Origin: CAYMMX01 sp964391675
GTDB taxonomy: Bacteria; Cyanobacteriota; Vampirovibrionia; Gastranaerophilales; Gastranaerophilaceae
DNA length: 7,985 bases
Direction: 5' to 3'
Assembly: GCA_964391675.1 (NCBI GenBank)
Contig: CAYMMX010000021.1
Location: forward strand, 1 to 7,985
Position numbers and translations under genes: made by a program
The notes under the pieces: model-generated
Database searches by the model: none
What the model was told of the DNA's origin: nothing
What the model saw: the letters and a program-made list of their open reading frames with translations, nothing else
Shown here: positions 1 to 4,813 of the stretch, piece by piece
How positions within the stretch are numbered: the stretch's first letter is position 1
Layout of the letters: every line of letters starts with the position of its first letter

Positions 1-24
1 TTCTTTTAGTTAATAATGTCTTTG

Positions 25-55
25 CAAATATATTGATTATTAATTAGATTGTCAA
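25..55 (-). promoter_or_regulatory. Bacteroidetes-type promoter reading out of the window
   Basis: The minus strand has TTG (55-53) at the end of the 58-aa gene, a 20-nt spacer, then TATATTTG (32-25), a full match to TAnnTTTG. The -33 part lies inside the left direct repeat. It would drive a gene beyond the left edge of the window. Confidence 0.5.
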
Positions 56-60
56 CTGTT
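41..60. repeat. 20-bp direct repeat, left copy
   Basis: This is an identical copy of 1927-1946. On the minus strand it holds the end of the 58-aa gene and the TTG of a promoter that continues to the left. Confidence 0.85.
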
Positions 61-228
61 TAAAAAAAATTCTCGATAAACAGTAATTCCCAGGCGTTTT
101 ATAAACTTTGGAAATTGCCACCTGCACACGGTATTTTCTTTTAACCCGTAAAAGTTGCAAAAATCACGAAGATGCTTAAATGGCTTCGGGTTTTCGTTTG
201 CTTTAGTTGTTATTAGTATAGGTTTCAT
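52..228 (-). CDS. 58-aa basic, possibly HTH-type, protein ending in the direct repeat
   Basis: This short gene starts in an ATGA overlap with the radical SAM stop and begins MKPILITTKANENPKPFKHL. The middle reads FCNFYGLKENTVCRWQFP, a helix-turn-helix-like pattern with a possible recognition helix, followed by basic residues (KFIKRLGITVYREFFLNS). Small proteins of this kind in phages often bind DNA, but the motif is too short to be sure. The final Asn-Ser-stop codons are the left 20-bp repeat (41-60), identical to the end of the DnaA-IV gene. It is probably the last gene of the module. If it binds DNA it could be the module's regulator or excisionase-like factor; this is speculative. Confidence 0.55.
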   Translation of the reverse strand: MKPILITTKANENPKPFKHLRDFCNFYGLKENTVCRWQFPKFIKRLGITVYREFFLNS

Positions 229-1346
229 AATTGATCTATGGTTATTCTCTTTGAATTATATTTTATATCTAAAAACCAATTGTGATTTTTTTGTAAATAG
301 TCAATCAAATCATAATATTTGCTCTGCAAAAGTGCTTGATTAATAGTTTTTGATGTAATATTCATTGGAACATTACATAGATTTTTTAATTGTTTTATAT
401 AATTTTTTAAATAAGATTTTTCAACGTCTTTATGAATCATAATATATGGATATGCACTATATTTAAACAATAAATCAATTCTTTTTAATAAGTCGATAAA
501 ATCCTTTTCAAAAAAATCACTATCATATTTATTATTTCTATCATATCCAACTAATACATAAAACATTATATTATGCATATACGGTCTTGTTAAATTAAAT
601 ATTCTTAGTTTTTTTTCAATAATATCGTAATCTTCAATATTGTCAAAGGCAAAATGAAAAGTTCTATTGGTCTTTTTGTTTTTATTAGTTTTCGATGTTG
701 AATAATAATTACTATTCCATAATACTTTCATTTTTTTTTCAGTCAGTAATCTAAAATCCATCCCTTGTTTAAAAACAAAAGGTGATCCTGTATTATTTAA
801 CCGTTCAAATACTTTAAAAAACCCAGAATATGCCGTAATATTATCATCTAGCAACATTATATAAGGGCGTTTATTATCATAAAATTCTTCTATATTAGAA
901 TGATGTTCAACTTTTTTACTATTTCTGTTTATACAAAAAGTACATTGTCTAATACAACCTCTTGTTAAAAAACCAATTGAATAATCTTTATAATAAGAAT
1001 TATTACAACTTGGTATATTGTCGTAAATTGAATAATCAGGAAAACTATGCTCTATTTCATAAGGAAGCGGTTCGGCTAAATCATAATAAAAACCAGACCC
1101 TCCTTTTTTAACAAACGGTAATGAATTTATAAAATTTGGAGTTTGTGTATCAGAAAATACTTTACTTACAAAAACTATATCAAATTTTGATTGAAATAAA
1201 CTATATGGATTAATTTCATCAAATGATATTAGTTTTACATCATCACCCTGTTTTTTATGCCAAGATGATAGTTTCATTATAGCTAAATTTGGAAAAGAAT
1301 GATTTTTCCTAGTGCAAAGATCATTATCTATTAAACCTATTTTCAT
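225..1346 (-). CDS. radical SAM enzyme with an N-terminal B12-binding-like domain
   Basis: The 373-aa protein has the radical SAM iron-sulfur motif C131-x3-C135-x2-C138 in FLTRGCIRQCTFCINR, which binds the 4Fe-4S cluster that cleaves SAM to start radical chemistry. The N-terminal ~100 residues (MKIGLIDNDLCTRKNHSFPN, then LAIMKLSSWHKKQGDDVKLI) resemble the Rossmann-like cobalamin-binding domain of B12-dependent radical SAM enzymes. The usual D-x-H-x-x-G B12 motif is not evident, so cobalamin may not bind. MLLDDNI (164-170) fits a conserved strand of the SAM barrel. The C-terminus is long, basic and Tyr/Asn-rich. Related enzymes occur in gut Bacteroidetes phages; their substrate is unknown to me. 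It overlaps both neighbours (TAATG before, ATGA after), so it is the core of the module. Confidence 0.88.
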   Translation of the reverse strand: MKIGLIDNDLCTRKNHSFPNLAIMKLSSWHKKQGDDVKLISFDEINPYSLFQSKFDIVFVSKVFSDTQTPNFINSLPFVKKGGSGFYYDLAEPLPYEIEHSFPDYSIYDNIPSCNNSYYKDYSIGFLTRGCIRQCTFCINRNSKKVEHHSNIEEFYDNKRPYIMLLDDNITAYSGFFKVFERLNNTGSPFVFKQGMDFRLLTEKKMKVLWNSNYYSTSKTNKNKKTNRTFHFAFDNIEDYDIIEKKLRIFNLTRPYMHNIMFYVLVGYDRNNKYDSDFFEKDFIDLLKRIDLLFKYSAYPYIMIHKDVEKSYLKNYIKQLKNLCNVPMNITSKTINQALLQSKYYDLIDYLQKNHNWFLDIKYNSKRITIDQL

Positions 1347-1594
1347 TACACATCAATTTCAATTATACCACAATAATCTATTTTTCCTAATCTGATTATC
1401 ATTTCATGTTCGGAATGATTTTTTATTACAGATTCAAGTTCTTGTAAATTGACAACTCCTTTTCTTTGAAAAATAGAACTCGCAAAACTTAATTCCCCAG
1501 ATGCGTTTGCTATTATTTTACTTGCATCTTTTACGGCTATTTTGAATAAAAATCCGCCATTTTTCGCTTCTGTTAAAATTTCTGATAGTTTCAT
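1346..1594 (-). CDS. unknown 82-aa protein of the direct-repeat module
   Basis: The protein begins MKLSEILTEAKNGGFLFKIA and ends HEMIIRLGKIDYCGIIEIDV, with a helix-rich middle (VVNLQELESVIKNHSEHE). It has one cysteine, near the C-terminus, and no membrane segment. Its stop shares a base with the radical SAM start (TAATG at 1346), so the two are translationally coupled. Small proteins coupled to radical SAM enzymes are sometimes substrates or recognition partners. Nothing in the sequence (no leader/core pattern, no Cys-rich tail) shows that here, and it could equally be unrelated. Family unknown. Confidence 0.6.
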   Translation of the reverse strand: MKLSEILTEAKNGGFLFKIAVKDASKIIANASGELSFASSIFQRKGVVNLQELESVIKNHSEHEMIIRLGKIDYCGIIEIDV

Positions 1595-1598
1595 ATTA

Positions 1599-1820
1599 TT
1601 AAAATTTAGATAGATAAATTCTGCTTACAGGAACATTTGTATAATAACTTAATTGACTTCTTACTTCATCTTCGTTTTCAAGTTCTTCGGTAAACCCTAC
1701 TAATTTATAATATGCGCAACCTCTTGAAATATTTACCTGAACAAATTTTTCTTCAAAATAAAATCTTGCCATTTCTGATTTTGGAGACCACATTTTAGAT
1801 TTTAAAAGATCGAGTTTCAT
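1599..1820 (-). CDS. unknown 73-aa protein of the direct-repeat module
   Basis: I do not recognise this protein. It begins MKLDLLKSKMWSPKSEMARF and contains FVQVNISRGCAYYKLVGFTE followed by an acidic turn (ELENEDEV) and a Tyr-rich end (YYTNVPVSRIYLSKF). The alternating hydrophobic pattern suggests a small alpha/beta protein. It is the first gene of the module between the 20-bp repeats. The 82-aa gene follows after 4 nt and then the radical SAM gene, so it may serve that enzyme, as a substrate, carrier or partner. That link rests only on gene order. Confidence 0.6.
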   Translation of the reverse strand: MKLDLLKSKMWSPKSEMARFYFEEKFVQVNISRGCAYYKLVGFTEELENEDEVRSQLSYYTNVPVSRIYLSKF

Positions 1821-1821
1821 A

Positions 1822-1855
1822 GTTGTATGTTTTAATTGTTAAGTAAATATACAAC
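1822..1855. promoter_or_regulatory. 7-bp dyad just upstream of the 73-aa gene
   Basis: GTTGTAT (1822-1828) and ATACAAC (1849-1855) form a perfect inverted repeat with a 20-nt spacer immediately before the ATG at 1820. It could be an operator or an mRNA hairpin over the ribosome site. The upstream region 1856-1937 holds no gene. It has only one-mismatch matches to TAnnTTTG (for example AATATTTG at 1880-1873), so a promoter is likely here but not well defined. Confidence 0.35.
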
Positions 1856-1926
1856 AATTTACCTATACAATGCAAATATTTTTACACATTTTTGCACAAT
1901 ACTATGTAATTTATAACAATTCTAAA

Positions 1927-1946
1927 TAATTAGATTGTCAACTGTT
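1927..1946. repeat. 20-bp direct repeat, right copy
   Basis: TAATTAGATTGTCAACTGTT is perfectly repeated at 41-60. On the minus strand it supplies the final Asn-Ser-stop codons of the DnaA-IV gene plus 11 nt beyond. Together the copies bracket a 1.9-kb four-gene module. Confidence 0.85.
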
Positions 1947-2375
1947 GTTTATTTTTTCTAGTATATTCTTATTAATCTGATAAACATCAGACCTTATAAG
2001 CCTATCTGTTTCAACTAGATTGTTTATTGTCTTTTTTGCGTGTAAAACTGTCGCGTGATCTTTGCCAAAATAAGAGCCTATTTTCATTAAACTATACTTT
2101 GTTAACTTACAACCAAAATACATTGATAACTGTCTGGCAAAAACTACATCTCTTTTTTGTGATTTTGTATAAGTAAAGTTATTTGGTACTCTTTGATATT
2201 TACGAACCTCGCTTATTATAAGTTCCATAGAGTCAGTTTCAATATCAACTAACTTTTTTAAGTCGATAAGTATTTTCTTATAAAGTTCTTTCTGCTTATA
2301 TCCTATTCCAGTTAATTCAAGAATAAGCAACTTAACAGAATACTTGGTTATTAATTTGTATATTTTTTCTTCCAT
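1938..2375 (-). CDS. stand-alone DnaA domain IV-like DNA-binding protein
   Basis: The C-terminal half of this 145-aa protein matches the DNA-binding domain IV of the initiator DnaA: VFARQLSMYFGCKLTKYSLM, then KIGSYFGKDHATVLHAKKTI, with the signature KDHATVLHA at 105-113. The AAA+ ATPase domain is absent. Residues 1-60 are charged helices without a recognised domain. Such proteins could bind DnaA boxes on phage or host DNA, aid phage initiation, or block host initiation; which one cannot be decided here. No clear DnaA-box cluster is visible in the window. The last codons (Asn, Ser, stop) lie inside the 20-bp direct repeat at 1927-1946 that also ends the 58-aa gene at 52-228. It is preceded by two hairpins. 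Confidence 0.85.
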   Translation of the reverse strand: MEEKIYKLITKYSVKLLILELTGIGYKQKELYKKILIDLKKLVDIETDSMELIISEVRKYQRVPNNFTYTKSQKRDVVFARQLSMYFGCKLTKYSLMKIGSYFGKDHATVLHAKKTINNLVETDRLIRSDVYQINKNILEKINNS

Positions 2376-2386
2376 AGTTTTAAGTT

Positions 2387-2448
2387 TGCCGGAGCTAAAA
2401 AAATTAATTGATAACCCCTCAGTTAGTATTAAAAGAATAGCCCCGGCA
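2387..2448 (-). promoter_or_regulatory. leader hairpin before the DnaA-IV gene
   Basis: In minus-strand RNA UGCCGGGGCU (2448-2439) pairs over 10 bp with AGCUCCGGCA (2396-2387), including one G-U pair that would be an A-C mismatch on the plus strand, which favours function in the sense transcript. The loop is 42 nt. The stem ends 11 nt before the ATG at 2375, so it could control ribosome access. Its GGGGCU can also pair with AGCCCC of the hairpin at 2476-2532, giving a possible alternative fold. Confidence 0.45.
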
Positions 2449-2475
2449 TATTTTAAGTTAGTTAATTTCGTGTAA

Positions 2476-2532
2476 AAGCCCCTGAGTGTGAATTTAAAAA
2501 TTGTATTATTGATAAAAGGCTGTCAGGGGCTT
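2476..2532 (-). terminator. hairpin downstream of the 120-aa gene, possible terminator or attenuator
   Basis: A perfect 10-bp inverted repeat, AAGCCCCTGA (2476-2485) and TCAGGGGCTT (2523-2532), has a 37-nt loop. In the minus-strand transcript the 3' arm runs straight into four Us (GGGGCUUUUACAC). The U-tract is short and the loop large, so termination would probably be partial. Confidence 0.5.
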
Positions 2533-2561
2533 AATCTGTCATATTTTCATAAGCTATCGGT

Positions 2562-2924
2562 TTAAAATAGTGTTTTTTGTATAAATATTTTTTCAATTTT
2601 GTAACACGATTCTTTTAACAGATGTTCACATTGTCTCCAGTCAATTAAGTATTTATCAAAATCACTTGCTTTTTCGTCAGCCTCTTCATTTTCTAAATAC
2701 CATATATGATAACGATTTTCGTTAGCTAATTTAACGTTTTCTGGTAATTTATCAATTTTAACAAACGAATGAAAACTAAATGTATGAAAAGGGGCAATTG
2801 CTTTTTCTTTTTCGAGATATTTTACTTCAGAAATAAACTTAAAGCCTTTTCCGTTTGATACTTTTACATAATTTCCTTCTTGTAATTCAGTACCTTCTCT
2901 GTCGTATAATTTGAGTATAAACAT
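2562..2924 (-). CDS. unknown 120-aa phage protein
   Basis: The protein begins MFILKLYDREGTELQEGNYV and includes the striking aromatic block APFHTFSFHSF (residues 44-54) and ENRYHIWYLENEEADE, then a helical C-terminus. The N-terminal half looks like a small beta barrel (YVKVSNGKGFKFISEVKYLE). I associate this pattern with uncharacterised Bacteroidetes phage proteins but know no function. It is the first gene of the transcription unit from the promoter at 2930-2937. No ribosome binding site separates promoter and ATG. Two hairpins follow before the DnaA-IV gene, which may set the ratio of the two products. Confidence 0.7.
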   Translation of the reverse strand: MFILKLYDREGTELQEGNYVKVSNGKGFKFISEVKYLEKEKAIAPFHTFSFHSFVKIDKLPENVKLANENRYHIWYLENEEADEKASDFDKYLIDWRQCEHLLKESCYKIEKIFIQKTLF

Positions 2925-2929
2925 AATAT

Positions 2930-2978
2930 CAAAACTAACTATAATTATTTACTAAAAAAATGACTTTTATCATGTTTT
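2930..2978 (-). promoter_or_regulatory. promoter with shared 20-bp upstream element (copy B)
   Basis: The minus strand carries a perfect -7 box, TAGTTTTG (2937-2930), with the 20-bp element (2978-2959) ending exactly 21 nt upstream, the same geometry as at 7677-7725. No TTTG -33 box is evident. The box ends 5 nt before the ATG at 2924, so transcription would start at or next to the start codon and the 120-aa gene would be read from a leaderless or nearly leaderless message. Confidence 0.6.
2959..2978. repeat. 20-bp operator-like repeat, copy B
   Basis: This is a perfect match to 7706-7725 in the same orientation. It starts directly after the stop codon of the 70-aa gene, so it is non-coding in both places. 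The core holds ATGA-N6-TCAT, a short dyad suitable for a dimeric regulator. Confidence 0.8.
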
Positions 2979-3191
2979 CTAATTATTTTCAAAATCAAAG
3001 TCTTTTTTTTCTCCGGTAAATTCATCTATTTCTGAAATCAATTGCCCTGTTATTTCGCAATATCCTAAACCGTTTCTTTGTAAATGTTGTTCAGCAAAAG
3101 TGTAAGAAATAGCATCAATATTAGGGCCAGCCCAAGTATTCAAGTCTACATCTTTCGGATCAATAGCTTTTATTTCTGTTGTAAAAATCAT
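2979..3191 (-). CDS. unknown 70-aa phage protein
   Basis: The protein reads MIFTTEIKAIDPKDVDLNTW at the start and contains GPNIDAISYTFAEQHLQRNG followed by LGYCEITGQLISEI, ending in an acidic tail (EFTGEKKDFDFENN). The 'AIDP...W.GPN......A......NGLGYCE..GQLI.EI' layout is familiar from uncharacterised proteins near replication genes in Bacteroidetes phages, but I know no function. It is preceded by a purine-rich AAAGGAAAG, one of the few good Shine-Dalgarno-like sequences here, suggesting relatively strong translation. It is the last gene of the replication unit; its TAG stop abuts the 20-bp promoter element at 2959-2978. Confidence 0.7.
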   Translation of the reverse strand: MIFTTEIKAIDPKDVDLNTWAGPNIDAISYTFAEQHLQRNGLGYCEITGQLISEIDEFTGEKKDFDFENN

Positions 3192-3229
3192 TTCTTTCCT
3201 TTCATTATTTGTTCGTATAAATTAGGCAT
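3188..3229 (-). CDS. possible 13-aa mini-ORF
   Basis: MPNLYEQIMKGKK lies between the loader stop and the 70-aa gene and ends in an ATGA overlap with the latter's start. Its last codons form the purine-rich AAAGGAAAG, which looks like the Shine-Dalgarno sequence of the next gene. It may be a coupling leader peptide or simply the spacer. Confidence 0.25.
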   Translation of the reverse strand: MPNLYEQIMKGKK

Positions 3230-3236
3230 CTTTTCT

Positions 3237-3896
3237 TTAATTTCTTAAAGATTCACCTTTAAATTCTATTATATTAACCATTTCTTTTAATCTGTCGGTT
3301 GTGGTTAATCCGTAAAATTCGGTTAAAGTATTCATGTTGTAATTACAAGTAATAAATGTTAATGCTCCAGAATCATATCTGAATGCCAATAAATCTGAAA
3401 TTGGTTGTATTTTATTTCCGAAGTCGTTTAATTCCTTGCTTTCCTTTCCTAAATCATCTATCATCAAATCTCTTTTTGTATAATTATCATAACCATTTTC
3501 TTTTATACTCAAAACTAATAATCTGCTATTTAATGAATTGATACGTGAACCCCAAAATATTGATCTAAAATTACAATATGCTGTTAATAATAATGTTTTA
3601 CCAACCCCGTTTTTACCAACTAGCATTATACCCTTTGTAACTTTACCATTAAATTTATCTTCGTTACCAGTAGCATGAAAATATAATTGATTTAAAATAT
3701 ATTCTGAGTTCTCATTTTCTTCATAATGACTAAATATTCCTCTTTCTGCAATTATGCGATTAATATTTAAAACCATTATTTCTTTAAACTTTTCAAATTC
3801 AAGTTTAATAAAAGCTCTATTGCTTCTTATTTTAGATCTAGTATCTTCGAGTTTTTTTAATTCTCGTTCAATAATTTCATCAATAGTCTGTATCAT
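3237..3896 (-). CDS. DnaC/IstB-like AAA+ helicase loader
   Basis: This 219-aa ATPase is predicted to load the host replicative helicase onto phage origin DNA. Walker A is GKNGVGKT (residues 94-101) and Walker B is LMIDDLG (144-150). The sensor 1 region is TFITCNYN (180-187), the arginine-finger region TTTDRLKEM (198-206), and the sensor 2-like Arg is in GESLRN at the very C-terminus. The N-terminal ~85 residues form charged helices, the part of DnaC-type proteins that contacts the helicase. The length fits a compact DnaC/DnaI-like loader. The start overlaps the initiator gene by 17 nt, as expected for partner proteins. A transposase-associated IstB is less likely because no transposase is present and the neighbours are replication genes. 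A helicase gene is not in the window. Confidence 0.88.
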   Translation of the reverse strand: MIQTIDEIIERELKKLEDTRSKIRSNRAFIKLEFEKFKEIMVLNINRIIAERGIFSHYEENENSEYILNQLYFHATGNEDKFNGKVTKGIMLVGKNGVGKTLLLTAYCNFRSIFWGSRINSLNSRLLVLSIKENGYDNYTKRDLMIDDLGKESKELNDFGNKIQPISDLLAFRYDSGALTFITCNYNMNTLTEFYGLTTTDRLKEMVNIIEFKGESLRN

Positions 3897-4542
3897 GTTT
3901 TAATCTATTATTTTGTTTTGCATTTACTTTAAATATACCGGCATAGTTATTTTTCATTGAATTTTCAATCATATCCCGAGCTAATTCAATATTGTTATTA
4001 CTATCTTTTAAAAGGCCTTTTATTAAAGTCTTTAATCCTGTTTCTTTATATGATTGATTTTTTTCTGATTTATACTTTAACCAAGTTAATATTAAATTTT
4101 CAAATTCGTTATTAAGTTTAAATTCTAAATTAACTTTTTCAAAAAGTTTAATATAACTTTTATTATTAATTATATCTTCATTTATATTTTCATTTTCATT
4201 TTCCATATGTTCAACATATGATTTACATATGTTATTCATATCTTTTTTAGATGAATATTTATTAATCCTATTATTTCTACGACTTTCAGAATATTTTATG
4301 CGTTTTTCTATTTCTTCACGCATCCTTTTATTGTAAAATTTTCCGTTTTCGTTTACAAATTTTAAATAAATATCTTCATCATACGATTTACATATGTTTA
4401 ACATATCTTTTTCTGTCAAAAATCCTTTTTGATGTTGTAAACAAAGTAATTTTATATACCTACCAATTTGCTCATCAGTCAATGTAAAAGTACCTGAGAG
4501 AAAATCAGAAGTATAAAATAATATTGCTGGGTCTTTTGCCAT
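3880..4542 (-). CDS. DUF1376-like phage replication initiator (replisome organiser)
   Basis: The 220-aa protein has an N-terminal winged-helix-like domain of DUF1376 type: MAKDPAILFYTSDFLSGTFT, then LTDEQIGRYIKLLCLQHQKG. A basic linker (RIKYSESRRNNRINKYSSKK, 81-100) follows, then a low-complexity Asn/Glu stretch. The C-terminal helical domain (LTWLKYKSEKNQSYKETGL, then ELARDMIENSMKNNYAGIF) is typical of replication-initiation proteins. Such proteins bind origin DNA and recruit the helicase loader, encoded next with a 17-nt overlap. The peptide DM(L/N)NICKSY occurs twice, at 46-54 and 101-109, because the gene carries 11-bp DNA repeats, so the origin is probably inside this gene as in lambda O. 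The second copy lies in the variable linker, suggesting the DNA rather than the peptide is under selection. Confidence 0.85.
   Translation of the reverse strand: MAKDPAILFYTSDFLSGTFTLTDEQIGRYIKLLCLQHQKGFLTEKDMLNICKSYDEDIYLKFVNENGKFYNKRMREEIEKRIKYSESRRNNRINKYSSKKDMNNICKSYVEHMENENENINEDIINNKSYIKLFEKVNLEFKLNNEFENLILTWLKYKSEKNQSYKETGLKTLIKGLLKDSNNNIELARDMIENSMKNNYAGIFKVNAKQNNRLKHDTDY
4204..4247. repeat. four 11-bp iteron-like tandem repeats, cluster 1
   Basis: Units begin at 4204, 4215, 4226 and 4237: CATATGTTCAA, CATATGATTTA, CATATGTTATT and CATATCTTTTT. The CATAT core recurs at exactly 11 bp, about one helical turn, so bound proteins would sit on one face of the DNA. CATATG occurs in this window only in these two clusters. 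Confidence 0.75.
4380..4412. repeat. three 11-bp iteron-like repeats, cluster 2
   Basis: Units begin at 4380, 4391 and 4402: CATACGATTTA, CATATGTTTAA and CATATCTTTTT. They match units 2-4 of cluster 1 in the same order, 165 bp away (55 codons, same frame). The two blocks share about 33 of 38 positions. Confidence 0.7.
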
Positions 4543-4543
4543 G

Positions 4544-4813
4544 TTAAAAAAGATTATATTGAAATTTATCCTGTAAATACTGAGTGTTTTTTACTTTCGT
4601 ATTTGGTTTATTAAGATTATTACAATATTGTTTTAAACGGTTATTTTCATAACCTATCCAATTTGCTTGTCTAACAGGTATTTCTCCTGTCTTAAACGAA
4701 TAATTTATGCATCTTTTAGCGTAGCAATCAGCTCTAATACACCTATCACAATTATTTTCCATCCACCACATAGCTTCAGCTCCGTTGCTAAATGGTTTTA
4801 TTCTTTGTGCCAT
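4544..4813 (-). CDS. small Cys4 (zinc-ribbon-like) phage protein
   Basis: This 89-aa protein carries four closely spaced cysteines, C22-x2-C25-x4-C30-x4-C35, in the segment NNCDRCIRADCYAKRC, which suggests a structural zinc or metal site. It is preceded by the conserved-looking FSNGAEAMWWMENNC and followed by GEIPVRQANWIGY. The FSNG..E...W..NC..C pattern is familiar from hypothetical proteins beside replication genes in Bacteroidetes phages, but has no assigned function that I know of. It starts on the KilA-N stop (TAATG) and ends 1 nt before the initiator start, placing it inside the replication operon. A nucleic-acid or replication-accessory role is an inference from position and the metal motif only. 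Confidence 0.7.
   Translation of the reverse strand: MAQRIKPFSNGAEAMWWMENNCDRCIRADCYAKRCINYSFKTGEIPVRQANWIGYENNRLKQYCNNLNKPNTKVKNTQYLQDKFQYNLF

Larger units (their letters stand above)
4131..4412. other. candidate replication origin inside the initiator gene
   Basis: Two clusters of 11-bp repeats (4204-4247 and 4380-4412) lie beside an extremely AT-rich stretch: only 6 G/C bases occur in 4141-4200. Direct repeats next to an easily melted region inside the initiator gene is the classic arrangement of phage origins such as lambda. The origin role is inferred. Confidence 0.5.

Noticed and set aside
155..343. 62-codon plus-strand ORF
   Set aside because: It lies antisense to the radical SAM gene and the 58-aa gene, has no neighbours in that direction and a low-complexity hydrophobic translation; it is a shadow frame.
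2355..2388. Plus-strand promoter TTTG-N22-TAAGTTTG
   Set aside because: No plus-strand gene or RNA is supported downstream; a match to this AT-rich consensus by chance is expected. An antisense RNA to the hairpin leader cannot be excluded.
2921..2973. Leader peptide starting MIKVI encoded in the 20-bp element
   Set aside because: Both copies contain ATG ATA AAA GTC ATT, but the frames diverge and stop after 8 and 12 codons, and lie upstream of the -7 boxes, so they would not be on the transcripts those boxes produce.
3891..3904. Partial match to the 20-bp element at the start of the loader gene (TATCATGTTTT)
   Set aside because: Only 11 bp agree, it is coding, and no TAnnTTTG box follows at 21 nt.
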